This document shows positions 9,670-19,823 of a stretch of DNA of 64,000 nucleotides, in pieces. The stretch comes from Rhodanobacteraceae bacterium (lineage in GTDB: Bacteria; Pseudomonadota; Gammaproteobacteria; Xanthomonadales; Rhodanobacteraceae), in assembly GCA_027019085.1 (NCBI GenBank), contig JALUXG010000013.1:1-64000 (forward strand), written 5' to 3'. Numbering within the stretch: the stretch's first letter is position 1; each line of letters begins with the position of its first letter. The position numbers were made by a program, and so were the translations under genes. The notes beneath the pieces are model-generated. The model was not told the DNA's origin. It did not search any database and saw nothing but the letters and a program-made list of their open reading frames with translations.

Positions 9670-11015
9670 TGCGGCGGCGATTGCCGATGCCGCTGTACGT
9701 GCTGGCGCTGGCCGTGGCTGCCGGCAGCATCGGTTATCTGGCGATGCGCCACGCAAGGGTCTTCGACTGGAGCGCAGGCCATCGCGCCAGCCTGTCGGCA
9801 CCCACGCGCGCGGTGCTGGCCCGTTTGCAAGGCCCGTTGCGCATCACCAGCTACGCGGTACCGGGCGGCACGCTCAGGCCGACTATTGCCGCCTACATCG
9901 CGCGTTACCAGGCCTTGAAGCCGGACATCTCGCTGCACTTCGTCGACCCCGACCGCAATCCGGGCGCGGTGCGTGCGGCCGGTATCGAGGTGGCCGGCGA
10001 GATGGTCCTGCATTATCGCGATCGCACGGTCCACGTGCGTGAGCTGACCGAGCAGGCCCTGACCGACGCCATGGAGCGGCTGGTGCAGGGTGGGCCGCGC
10101 ATCGTCGCCTTTGTCAGCGGCGATGGCGAGCGATTGCCGGGAGGAGTGCGCGGGCAGGACCTGGGACTTTTCCTGAAACCGCTGGTTGCGCGTGGATTGC
10201 GTGCGGTGCCGCTCAATTTCGCGCAGGTTGACCAGGTGCCGGAAGGCACCCGTATGGTGGTCCTGGCCAGTCCCAGGTCACGCTTGCCGGACGGCGCAGT
10301 AAAGGCACTGGTGGACTGGGTGCAACAGGGCGGCAACCTGCTGTGGCTGAGCGAGCCGGACAACCCGCATCCCGAACTCAAGCCCCTGGCGCGCGCGCTG
10401 GGCATCCTGCGCCTGCCCGGCGTGCTGGTCGACGGACACGGTTCCGCCCTGGGTCTGAAGGACCCGCGCATCGTTGCCGTCAGCCAGTATCCGCCCAGTA
10501 CCGTGACGCGCGGACTGGACCAGACGACCCTGTTCCCGCTGGTGCAGGCGCTGGCCAATACCAGCCAGACCGCATGGTCGACCACGCCGTTGCTGCGATC
10601 GAGTGCACAGAGCTGGACCGACACCCAGCCCATCGACAGCAAGCAAAGCTCGACGATTCGGTTCAATGCCGCGGATGGCGAACTGCGCGGTCCGCTGGAT
10701 TTCGGCTTTGCGCTTTCGCGCCTGTCACCGAGCCCGGACAAGAACCAGCAGCGGGCGGTGGTCATCGGTGACGGCGATTTCCTGTCCAATGCCTTCGTCG
10801 GCCAGGCCGGAAACCGTGCGCTCGGCGAGCGGGTGATCGACTGGTTGCTGGGTGACGATGCCCTGCTTGGCGTCGATCGCGCGCAGGCGCCGGATCGCGT
10901 GGTGCGGATCTCGCGCGCGCAGCTCACCGCGCTGGCGGTGGTTTTCATGATCGTGCTGCCGTTGATCCTGCTGTTGCTGGGCGTCGGCATCGCCTGGCGG
11001 CGACGCCGGCGCTGA
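9669..11015 (+). CDS. Gld-G-like ABC transporter auxiliary protein
   Basis: A 448-residue protein with one N-terminal membrane segment (PLYVLALAVAAGSIGYLAM), a large periplasmic domain and one C-terminal membrane segment (LTALAVVFMIVLPLILLLLG). This is the layout of the GldG/ABC_transp_aux family. The periplasmic part has the typical ITSYAVPG and FVDPDRNPGAVR regions and an IVAFVSGDGER segment found in the auxiliary fold. The start codon overlaps the permease stop (TGATG). It probably works as a periplasmic partner of the two upstream ABC subunits. Confidence 0.85.
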   Translation: MRRRLPMPLYVLALAVAAGSIGYLAMRHARVFDWSAGHRASLSAPTRAVLARLQGPLRITSYAVPGGTLRPTIAAYIARYQALKPDISLHFVDPDRNPGAVRAAGIEVAGEMVLHYRDRTVHVRELTEQALTDAMERLVQGGPRIVAFVSGDGERLPGGVRGQDLGLFLKPLVARGLRAVPLNFAQVDQVPEGTRMVVLASPRSRLPDGAVKALVDWVQQGGNLLWLSEPDNPHPELKPLARALGILRLPGVLVDGHGSALGLKDPRIVAVSQYPPSTVTRGLDQTTLFPLVQALANTSQTAWSTTPLLRSSAQSWTDTQPIDSKQSSTIRFNAADGELRGPLDFGFALSRLSPSPDKNQQRAVVIGDGDFLSNAFVGQAGNRALGERVIDWLLGDDALLGVDRAQAPDRVVRISRAQLTALAVVFMIVLPLILLLLGVGIAWRRRRR

Positions 11016-11019
11016 ACGC

Positions 11020-11523
11020 ATGCGCCGCTGGCACCCCGGCATGCTCGGCGGCGCGGCACTGGCGGTGCTGGTGGCACTCGCCTGGCTGCAATGGCGGCAT
11101 GACCGCGCGCATGCACCGGGGACGTTGCTTGGCATCGATCCGGCAAGCGTGGTGCGTATCGAGATCGATGCTACCGGTCAACCGCCACTGGCGTATCGGC
11201 GGCGCGACGGCCAGTGGTGGACAGACGGCACGCATCCGGCAAGAGCGCAGAACCGGGACGGCTGGCTGGACCGGGTCGCGGCCATTGCCGATGCGCCGGT
11301 GCTGCGCTGGCGGTCGCTGCGACAGCTCGATCCGCGCACGCTGGGGTTGGACCCGCCGCAACTGACGCTGGTGATCAACGGACGGCGTCTGGATTACGGC
11401 GTGATGGCGCCGTTTGCAGCCGAGCGCTATGTGCGCGTGGGCCCGCGAGTGGCGGTGGTCCCCGCGCAATATGCCCCGCCTGCACGGCCACCGGTGCCGG
11501 TCACGGCGCCGCAAGGTCGATGA
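11020..11523 (+). CDS. DUF4340-like membrane-anchored protein
   Basis: A 167-residue protein with an N-terminal membrane anchor (MLGGAALAVLVALAWLQW) and a short extracytoplasmic domain containing LGIDPASVVRIEI and GQWWTDG, which resemble the repeating unit of DUF4340 proteins. Such proteins are regularly encoded after GldG-like genes. It is shorter than most relatives, which often carry two copies of the unit. The gap to the previous gene is four bases. Function is unknown; it is likely a fourth component of the exporter. Confidence 0.7.
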   Translation: MRRWHPGMLGGAALAVLVALAWLQWRHDRAHAPGTLLGIDPASVVRIEIDATGQPPLAYRRRDGQWWTDGTHPARAQNRDGWLDRVAAIADAPVLRWRSLRQLDPRTLGLDPPQLTLVINGRRLDYGVMAPFAAERYVRVGPRVAVVPAQYAPPARPPVPVTAPQGR

Positions 11524-11554
11524 TCCGCGGCGGTGAGTTTTCGTTCCGTTGTGC

Positions 11555-12532
<978 letters not shown>

Positions 12533-13075
12533 TCAATGTCCGCCCCCGGCCCAGGGTTGCGGGCGGGTCATGGTGCGGACATAGAGCGGGTGCCGTGGTG
12601 CGCCAGCTGCGGTCAGTCCGAGCACGTGCGGATCGCGCAGCAAGGCACGCACCACAACATCGCGTCCGCGCCATGTGCCGTGGTTGCCCCAGGCCGCCAC
12701 CGTCAACTGTGATTGCGAGTGCAGATGTTCAAGCCAGGCGTCATTGCGGCCACCGACCGGACCGCGGGCTTGGCGCAGGCGGGCCGGCGAGGGGGTGCGC
12801 CAGGCGAAAAGATTGCCCACCGCCAGTGCGGCAAATCCCCAGTCACGGGCGAAGCCGATGCAACGACGGATGGTCGGGTCGTTCGCCGACGCGCTGGCGG
12901 TGGACGGGTTGAGCATCACGAACAGCAGTTGCGGACCGTCAGCCCAGCGCCGCCACAGGGCATAGCGGTAGCGCCCGCAATGCGAGAATGCGGCGGTCGA
13001 GGCCATGCCGTCGATGACATCGTGACGCATGCGGGCCGTTGCTTTGTCCGGTAACACCTTCGGCATGGCCGGCAT
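12533..13075 (-). CDS. DUF1643 domain protein
   Basis: A small protein of about 180 residues. It carries the features of DUF1643: YALWRRW, the segment [29 protein letters not shown] and VGNLFAWR. The function of this family is not established. The start is uncertain: ATG codons at 13075, 13066 and 13030 all precede the domain and none has a strong ribosome-binding site. Longer frames would run into the divergent gpmA start, so I exclude them. Confidence 0.8.
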   Translation of the reverse strand: MPAMPKVLPDKATARMRHDVIDGMASTAAFSHCGRYRYALWRRWADGPQLLFVMLNPSTASASANDPTIRRCIGFARDWGFAALAVGNLFAWRTPSPARLRQARGPVGGRNDAWLEHLHSQSQLTVAAWGNHGTWRGRDVVVRALLRDPHVLGLTAAGAPRHPLYVRTMTRPQPWAGGGH

Positions 13076-13202
13076 GATCGCATGGCCCGTCAGGGTCCTG
13101 TCCCGTTCGGGTGTGAGGATGCGGGTCGTCCCGGGGCGGCAGCGCATTGACGCTGGCAGCACATCGCCGCATCCTTGTGTTTTTTCGCGCGCCGGAATTG
13201 TC

Positions 13203-13949
13203 ATGCCCACCCTCGTCCTGATCCGTCACGGCCAGTCCCAGTGGAACCTGGAAAACCGCTTCACCGGCTGGGCCGACGTCGACCTCACCGACCAGGGCGT
13301 GGCCGAGGCGCGCGAGGCCGGACGCATGCTGGCCGAGGCCGGTTTCGATTTCGACCTTGCGCATACCTCGGTGCTCAAGCGTGCCGTGCGTACCCAGTGG
13401 CACGTGCAGGACGTGATGGATCGCATGTGGCTGCCCGTGCACACCGACTGGCGTCTCAACGAACGCCACTACGGCGGCCTGACCGGCCTCAACAAGGCCG
13501 AGACGGCGGCGAAGTTCGGTGACCAGCAGGTACACGTGTGGCGGCGCAGCTACGACGTGCCGCCACCGCCGATGGAGCCGCAGGACAATGTTTTCGCCAG
13601 CGATCCGCGCTATGCCGGAGTGGACCGGTCACGCATCCCGCTGACCGAATGCCTCAAGGACACCGTGGCGCGGGTGCTGCCTTACTGGCATGAGAGCCTG
13701 GCTCCGGCGATTCGCGCCGGCAAGCGCGTGCTGGTGACTGCGCACGGCAATTCCATGCGTGCGCTGGTCAAGTACCTGGACGGCATTTCCGATGCCGACA
13801 TCGCCGGCGTCAACATTCCCAACGGCGTGCCGCTGGTGTACGAGTTCGATGCCGACCTCAAGCCGCTCAAGCATTATTACCTCGGCGATGCCGAGGCGCT
13901 GGCGGCAAAAATGAAGGCGGTCGCCGAACAGGGCAAGGCACGCGGCTGA
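13203..13949 (+). CDS. gpmA: 2,3-bisphosphoglycerate-dependent phosphoglycerate mutase
   Basis: Interconverts 3- and 2-phosphoglycerate in glycolysis and gluconeogenesis. The 248-residue protein starts [15 protein letters not shown], which holds the phospho-accepting histidine in the RHG motif. It also has [27 protein letters not shown] and the second histidine in [14 protein letters not shown]. The ATG at 13203 is fixed by the catalytic motif lying eight residues in. It ends 12 bases before the convergent PII gene. Confidence 0.98.
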   Translation: MPTLVLIRHGQSQWNLENRFTGWADVDLTDQGVAEAREAGRMLAEAGFDFDLAHTSVLKRAVRTQWHVQDVMDRMWLPVHTDWRLNERHYGGLTGLNKAETAAKFGDQQVHVWRRSYDVPPPPMEPQDNVFASDPRYAGVDRSRIPLTECLKDTVARVLPYWHESLAPAIRAGKRVLVTAHGNSMRALVKYLDGISDADIAGVNIPNGVPLVYEFDADLKPLKHYYLGDAEALAAKMKAVAEQGKARG

Positions 13950-13961
13950 AGCCGGGCGATA

Positions 13962-14832
<871 letters not shown>

Positions 14833-14929
14833 TCATCCGCTTGCCGGGGAACACGCAGGAAGCCCGAATGCACAGGAGCACGACCCCGCAGGAAGCAACG
14901 GCAGGATGCGCAGGCACGGGGGCTTTCGC

Positions 14930-16441
14930 ATGAGCCTGTCGGTGATCCTCAGCCGCGCCCAGGAGGGGGTTGGCGCGCCGCAGGTGATGGTCGAAGTCAA
15001 TCTGTCCGGCGGGCTGCCCAATACCTTCATCGTCGGGCTGCCCGAGGCCGCGGTGCGCGAGGCGCGCGACCGGGTGAAGGTGGCCATCCAGAACACCGCC
15101 TTCGAATATCCCAACCGCCGGGTGACCGTGAACCTGGCGCCTGCCGAGCTGCCCAAGGACGGCGGGCGTTTCGATCTGGCGATCGCCCTGGGCATCCTGG
15201 CAGCGGCCAACCAGGTGCCGCGCAAGCGTCTGCTTGATTGCGAATTTCTCGGCGAGCTGGCGCTATCGGGCGAATTGCGCCCGGTGGTCGGCGTGCTGCC
15301 GGCCCTGCTGCACGCCGGCAAGCGTCGGCGTCGGGTGGTGGTGCCGCGTGCCAACGCCGCCGAAGCGGCGCTGGTGGACGGCGCCGATGTGCGGGTTGCC
15401 GAATCGTTGGCGCAGGTCTGCGCCTGGCTGCGCGGGGAAGGGGAATTGCCCGGCCCGCGGGACATCGACATGCCCCCCCTTTCCGAGGCGCCGCGGGTGC
15501 CCGACCTGGCCGACGTGCGCGGCCAGTTGCAGGCCCGCAGGGCGCTGGAAATCGCCGCTGCCGGGGGACATCACCTGCTGCTGATCGGCCCGCCCGGTAC
15601 CGGCAAGACCATGCTCGCCGAACGCCTGCCGGGTATCCTGCCGCCGCTGGGCGAATCGGAAGCGCTGGAAGCGTGCGCCGTGCGTTCGGTGGCCGGTGAA
15701 GCCGTGGATACCGCCCATTGGCGCCGCCGCGCGTTCCGCGCGCCGCACCATACCGCTTCGGCCGCGGCCCTGGTCGGTGGTGGCTCGCGACCGCGCCCAG
15801 GCGAAATTTCGCTGGCGCATCATGGCGTCCTGTTTCTCGATGAGCTGCCGGAGTTCGAGCGTCGCGTGCTGGAAGTATTGCGCGAACCCCTGGAATCGGG
15901 CCGCATCGTGATCTCGCGCGCCGCAAGGCAGAGCACCTTCCCTGCGCAATTCCAGCTGGTCGCGGCCATGAACCCCTGCCCCTGCGGTCATGCCGGCGAC
16001 CCCAGCGGCCGCTGCCGCTGTACGCCCGACCAGATCGCGCGCTACCGCGGTCGCCTGTCCGGTCCGTTGCTCGATCGCATCGACCTGCAGGTGGAAGTGC
16101 CGCGCGTGCCGTTGACCGAACTGACCACGCCGCGTGGTGGCAGCGACGAGGACAGCGCCGGTGTGCGACGTCGTGTGGAAGCAGCCCGGCAACACGCACT
16201 GATGCGTGCCGGGCGACCGAACGCGGAAATCAGCACCCGGGAGCTGGAGCGCGATTGCGCGCTGGGCGAGCGTGAGCGCGTCTGGCTGCAGCAGACGCTG
16301 GAGCGCCTGCACCTGTCCGCGCGGGCCTACCACCGCGTGCTGCGGGTGGCACGCACGGTGGCCGACCTGGATGGCGCCGCTGCCTGCGTGCGCCGCGAAC
16401 ATCTGGCCGAGGCCCTGCAGCTGCGACGCATCGACGTGTGA
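14930..16441 (+). CDS. comM: ComM / YifB-family Mg-chelatase-like AAA+ ATPase
   Basis: A 503-residue hexameric AAA+ helicase that promotes branch migration during natural transformation in related bacteria. The N-terminal Lon-protease-like domain (NLSGGLPNTFIVGLPEAAVREAR, DGGRFDLAIALGIL) is followed by Walker A (GPPGTGKTM, about residue 217), Walker B (VLFLDELPEF) and the C-terminal Mg-chelatase domain. A CPCGHAGDPSGRCRC zinc-type cluster lies between them, as in ComM. The ATG at 14930 is chosen because family homology begins MSLSVI there. It is a hint that the organism is or was naturally competent. Confidence 0.95.
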   Translation: MSLSVILSRAQEGVGAPQVMVEVNLSGGLPNTFIVGLPEAAVREARDRVKVAIQNTAFEYPNRRVTVNLAPAELPKDGGRFDLAIALGILAAANQVPRKRLLDCEFLGELALSGELRPVVGVLPALLHAGKRRRRVVVPRANAAEAALVDGADVRVAESLAQVCAWLRGEGELPGPRDIDMPPLSEAPRVPDLADVRGQLQARRALEIAAAGGHHLLLIGPPGTGKTMLAERLPGILPPLGESEALEACAVRSVAGEAVDTAHWRRRAFRAPHHTASAAALVGGGSRPRPGEISLAHHGVLFLDELPEFERRVLEVLREPLESGRIVISRAARQSTFPAQFQLVAAMNPCPCGHAGDPSGRCRCTPDQIARYRGRLSGPLLDRIDLQVEVPRVPLTELTTPRGGSDEDSAGVRRRVEAARQHALMRAGRPNAEISTRELERDCALGERERVWLQQTLERLHLSARAYHRVLRVARTVADLDGAAACVRREHLAEALQLRRIDV

Positions 16442-16669
16442 ATGCGCACGGATGGCCTGTACGGTGCCATCCACGGTCCCTGCAGGCGAACCGTGGGTGC
16501 GACAGTGTGTCCACACACTTGCATGATGGTAGTGTCTCAGTATGAAGTGGTGTTCAAAGATTGAACAGATACGGTTCCTGAACGATAGTGATTCTTATCT
16601 GCAACTTATTGCTTGCAACAGGTTCACACAGATGTAAGCTATTGCCACGGGACGTGGAGTGAATCTGCT

Positions 16670-16945
16670 ATGTACAGAGTAGGCTGGCCTGGGGCGCTCA
16701 TGCTCGGGCGTCTTGGAGTTCCTCTAGAGATCAAAGTATTCATTCGCTTCGATGAAGAGGCGCGTGTTTTCGTGGGCGTCAGTGATGACATCCGGGGTCT
16801 CGTTGTAGAGGGCGCATCCTTAGATGAAATAGCCAAGGAAGTTGAAGAGTTGGTTCCTGCTTTGATGGCTTCAGATCAAAAGACAGGAAGAAAGATGGCT
16901 CCAGCTCGGACAAATATTTGTTACTCCGCACCCGTCCACTGCTGA
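16670..16945 (+). CDS. HicB-like antitoxin (DUF1902)
   Basis: A 91-residue protein with the DUF1902 core EIKVFIRFDEEARVFVGVSDDIRGLVVEGASLDEIAKEVEELVPALM, the partial RNase-H-like fold of HicB antitoxins. It should bind and neutralise the adjacent toxin and repress the operon. The ATG at 16670 has a GGAG ribosome-binding site at a good distance; an internal ATG at 16700 is nearer to the domain start and is also possible. Its GC is lower than that of the flanking genes. The order antitoxin-toxin is the reverse of classic hicAB but common in DUF1902 pairs. Confidence 0.8.
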   Translation: MYRVGWPGALMLGRLGVPLEIKVFIRFDEEARVFVGVSDDIRGLVVEGASLDEIAKEVEELVPALMASDQKTGRKMAPARTNICYSAPVHC

Positions 16946-16981
16946 GTTATTTGCAGTGCTAGGGATGGCTATGCGCAGCAA

Positions 16982-17152
16982 GTGAAAAAAATTCTTAGCG
17001 AGCACGGCTGGAAACTACTTCGTGCTGGTAAAGGTTCCCATCAGATTTGGGCCGACCCAAACGGGAAGACTGTATCGGTGAACCGCGTATGCAAATCGCG
17101 TCATACCGCGAACGCGATCATGAAAGCCGCTGGAATCCAGCACAAGTTCTGA
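16982..17152 (+). CDS. HicA-like mRNA interferase toxin, start codon uncertain
   Basis: A short dsRBD-fold toxin that would cleave mRNA. From the GTG at 16982 the 56-residue product begins VKKILSEHGWKLLRAGKGSHQIW, including the active-site histidine in GKGSHQIW, and ends with the family motif KSRHTANAIMKAAGI. Relatives begin about seven residues earlier with a GY segment. In this frame those residues (RDGYAQQ) are present, but no ATG, GTG or TTG precedes them; only an ATT at 16949 would do. Either initiation is unusual or the toxin has lost its start. It follows the antitoxin stop by 36 bases. Confidence 0.75.
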   Translation: MKKILSEHGWKLLRAGKGSHQIWADPNGKTVSVNRVCKSRHTANAIMKAAGIQHKF

Positions 17153-17153
17153 T

Positions 17154-17463
17154 CTAACCAGTGGCTTTCCTCTTGTATGGGCCTCGCTTTTTCGCGATCA
17201 GCTCCGGCACAAGCGACGTCTTTCCAGCGGGCCTGCGCCGCCTTCCGGGCGATCTCTGATCGTTCATGCTGAGATATGCTATCTGCCCGCGTTCGACCGC
17301 CTTTTAATCCGCCCTTGCGCCCAAGCTTGACCGCCGCCGGGTCCTTCCCTTCGTCGGGATTCTTGTCCTTGACTCCTCCCGTCGCTATCTCAGCGATGAG
17401 GTGGGCTAGAGCGATGAGGTGGGCTAGCTGGTTGGGGTCGCGCGGGCGCTACGGCTTGGTCAT
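17154..17463 (-). pseudogene. Broken gene of a small basic LGRKGGLKGG-type protein
   Basis: On the minus strand an ATG at 17463 opens a frame that hits an amber stop at codon 5 (17449-17451). It then continues with RPRDPNQLAH, GKDPAAVKLGRKGGLKGGRTRA and RSEIARKAAQARW, which match a widespread family of small basic hypothetical proteins. An 18-bp tandem duplication (17393-17410 and 17411-17428, 17 of 18 identical) repeats LAHLIA. After QARW the plausible ending (ELIAKKRGPYKRKATG and a stop at 17154) is in another frame, which suggests a frameshift as well. The family has no established function. Confidence 0.65.
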
Positions 17464-17539
17464 ACATCAAGTATGCGGTCGCGGCCCTGAACGCTCAAGG
17501 TAGACCGGATTTCAAACTGAGACACAACCTGCACGATGG

Positions 17540-17963
17540 CCTGCTTGACCCGCCGTGGCGGTCGGGGGATAATTGAACCATCGGGTATGCAAAATATCCG
17601 ATTCCCCCGCCGCCCCGGTATCGGATACCCCCTCCCTCCCCCGCATCCGGTACCGGGGTCCGGCATTTGTCCCCTTCCTGCTCACGTGCGCGCCGCCTGT
17701 CCATGGGAAGGCATGGCGTGGAAGCATGCATCCGCTGCAAGTTGCTCCCCTTGCAGCCTGAGGGACGGCTCGAACGGGTGTGCCTGTGGCACGCCGGGTG
17801 CAGGCATCCATGCAACCGCTACCTGCTACCCGCCGGTACGCCCCGGTTGTCCTGTTTCGAAGGCAAGCAAGCCCTCGACAGGACGAAGCACTGCGATGAG
17901 ACTGGTCCGGCGTGTCCTGTACAGACGTTCGGAACATCATCCACTTTCGGATAGGCTGCCCCC
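17540..17963. other. Intergenic region before the antiporter
   Basis: About 420 bases hold no convincing gene. The segment ATCGGATACCCC and a near-reverse copy (ATCCGGTACCGGGGT) around 17615-17665 could form a weak hairpin. The antiporter promoter should lie near the 3' end, but I see no clear -35/-10 pair. Confidence 0.5.
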
Positions 17964-19766
17964 ATGACCCATCTTGCTCTCCTGCTCACCCTGTTGCTGG
18001 TGATCGGATTCGTGGCGCAGTGGCTGGCCTGGCGGGTCAAGCTGCCGGCCATCCTGTTCCTGCTGCTGGCGGGCATCGTGCTCGGCCCGGTGACGGGCAT
18101 GATCGACCCCGATCGCCTGCTCGGGCGCTGGCTGTTTCCCACGGTATCGCTGGCGGTGGCGTTGATCCTGTTCGAGGGCAGCATGACACTGCGGTTCGGC
18201 GAACTGCGTGGCATCGGGCGCGCGGTACGCGGACTGGTCAGTTACGGTGCGGTGGCCACGCTGCTGATGCTGGCCGCCGCCGCACACTGGTTTGCCGGCC
18301 TGTCCTGGCCTATCGCTTTCCTGTTCGGCGCCCTCGGCAGCGTGACCGGACCGACGGTGATCGTGCCGATGCTGCGCACGCTGCGCCCGGATGCCAAGGT
18401 CGCCAACACCTTGCGCTGGGAAGGCATCGTGATCGATCCGCTCGGCGCGCTGTTTGCGGTACTGGTGTTCGAAGCCATCGTGTCCAGCGAGCAGGGACAC
18501 TCGGCCGGCATCTTCCTGGCGACCGTCGCCAGCGGGGTGGTGATCGGCGTGATCGGCGGCTTGCTGCTGGCGTTCCTGCTGCGAAGGCAGATGATCCCCG
18601 AATACCTGCAGAACTACGGCACCATGGCCACGGTGCTCGCCGCGTTTTCGGTATCCAACGCCATCACCCACGAGTCGGGTCTGCTGGCGGTGACCATCAT
18701 GGGCATCGTGATCGGCAACCGGCGCGACGTGCACATCGACCACATCATGGACTTCAAGGAAGACCTGTCCACGCTGCTGGTATCGCTGCTGTTCGTGGTG
18801 CTGGCCGCGCGGCTCGCATGGCCGATGCCGCCGGGCATGTTGCTGGGCGGCGTGCTGGTGTTTCTGGCCGCGCAACTGGTGGTGCGCCCGGTGTCGGCCT
18901 GGTTGGCCACCCTGGGCAGTACCCTGAACTGGCGCCAGCGCGCACTGATCGCCTGGGTCGCACCGCGCGGCATCGTGGCCGCGGCGGTCTCGGCGCTGTT
19001 CGCGTTGCGCCTGGAATCGTTACACGTACCGGGTGCCGAGGCGCTGGTGCCGATGGTGTTCATCCTCATCATCGGCACGGTGGTGGTGCAGAGCGCCACC
19101 GCGCGTCATGTCGCACGCTGGCTTCGCGTGGCCGAACCCGAGCCGGACGGAGTGATGATCTTCGGCGCCGACCCGGTGGCGCGCGCCGTGGCCCAGGCGC
19201 TGAAGGCCGCCGGGGTGCGCGTGCTGGTGGTGGACGACGACTGGGAAGGCATTCGCAGCGCGCGCATGCAGGGCCTGGACACCTTCTTCGGCAGCCCGAC
19301 CTCGCAACATGCCGACCACCACATGGAGCTGACCGGAATCGGGCGCCTGCTGGCCATGTCCACCCGGCGTGAACTCAATTCGCTGGCCGTGGTGCATTAC
19401 CGGCAGGAGTTCGGGCGCGAACGCGTCTACCGCCTGCGCAACCTGGCCCCGGAGGAACGCCACGACCGGCGCAATTTCGCCGGCACCCTGCTGGCGCCGG
19501 CGCTGTTTGACGAAACCATGACCCACGGCCGCTTTGCCGAGATGATGGACAGCGGCTGGCGCATCAAGTCGACCCGGCTCAGCGACACTTTCGGCTGGCC
19601 GCAATTTGTAGCCGAATACGGCGACGAGACGGTGTTGCTGTTCGGCATCAGCGAGCGCGGCGCGTTGCGGGTGGTGTCGAGCAAGCGCAAGTTCGAACCC
19701 GGTCCGGGCTGGACGGTGATTGCCCTGGTACCGCCCGGGAAGGAAAAGCCGACCGTCGCAGCGTGA
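17964..19766 (+). CDS. CPA-type cation:proton antiporter with RCK domain
   Basis: A 600-residue inner-membrane protein. The first 400 residues form about 12 hydrophobic segments of the Na+/H+ exchanger fold, including the segment LILFEGSMTLRF and WVAPRGIVAAAVSALF. A TrkA-N/RCK nucleotide-binding domain follows (DGVMIFGADPVARAVAQALKAAGVRVLVVDDD), which usually gates transport in response to NAD(H) or nucleotides. It should exchange Na+ or K+ for protons and support pH and ion balance. It ends 57 bases before the dehydrogenase gene of the peptide locus on the same strand; a functional link is not evident. Confidence 0.9.
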   Translation: MTHLALLLTLLLVIGFVAQWLAWRVKLPAILFLLLAGIVLGPVTGMIDPDRLLGRWLFPTVSLAVALILFEGSMTLRFGELRGIGRAVRGLVSYGAVATLLMLAAAAHWFAGLSWPIAFLFGALGSVTGPTVIVPMLRTLRPDAKVANTLRWEGIVIDPLGALFAVLVFEAIVSSEQGHSAGIFLATVASGVVIGVIGGLLLAFLLRRQMIPEYLQNYGTMATVLAAFSVSNAITHESGLLAVTIMGIVIGNRRDVHIDHIMDFKEDLSTLLVSLLFVVLAARLAWPMPPGMLLGGVLVFLAAQLVVRPVSAWLATLGSTLNWRQRALIAWVAPRGIVAAAVSALFALRLESLHVPGAEALVPMVFILIIGTVVVQSATARHVARWLRVAEPEPDGVMIFGADPVARAVAQALKAAGVRVLVVDDDWEGIRSARMQGLDTFFGSPTSQHADHHMELTGIGRLLAMSTRRELNSLAVVHYRQEFGRERVYRLRNLAPEERHDRRNFAGTLLAPALFDETMTHGRFAEMMDSGWRIKSTRLSDTFGWPQFVAEYGDETVLLFGISERGALRVVSSKRKFEPGPGWTVIALVPPGKEKPTVAA

Positions 19767-19823
19767 TATGTTCGCAGCGGTTTGCTGCACGCTGTCCAAT
19801 TTTTTCGCATCCGGGAGACATCC

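Larger units (their letters stand above)
16520..17539. mobile_element. Candidate small mobile island bounded by inverted repeats
   Basis: A lower-GC stretch carrying HicBA and a broken gene is bounded by imperfect inverted repeats. The left copy (16530-16548) reads TAGTGTCTCAGTATGAA; the right copy (17511-17529, reverse complement) reads GGTTGTGTCTCAGTTTGAA. Immediately outside lie similar 10-mers in direct orientation, TGCATGATGG (16520-16529) and TGCACGATGG (17530-17539), which could be a decayed target duplication. No transposase is present, so this would be a non-autonomous or decayed element. The comM-antiporter flanks have normal GC. Confidence 0.45.
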
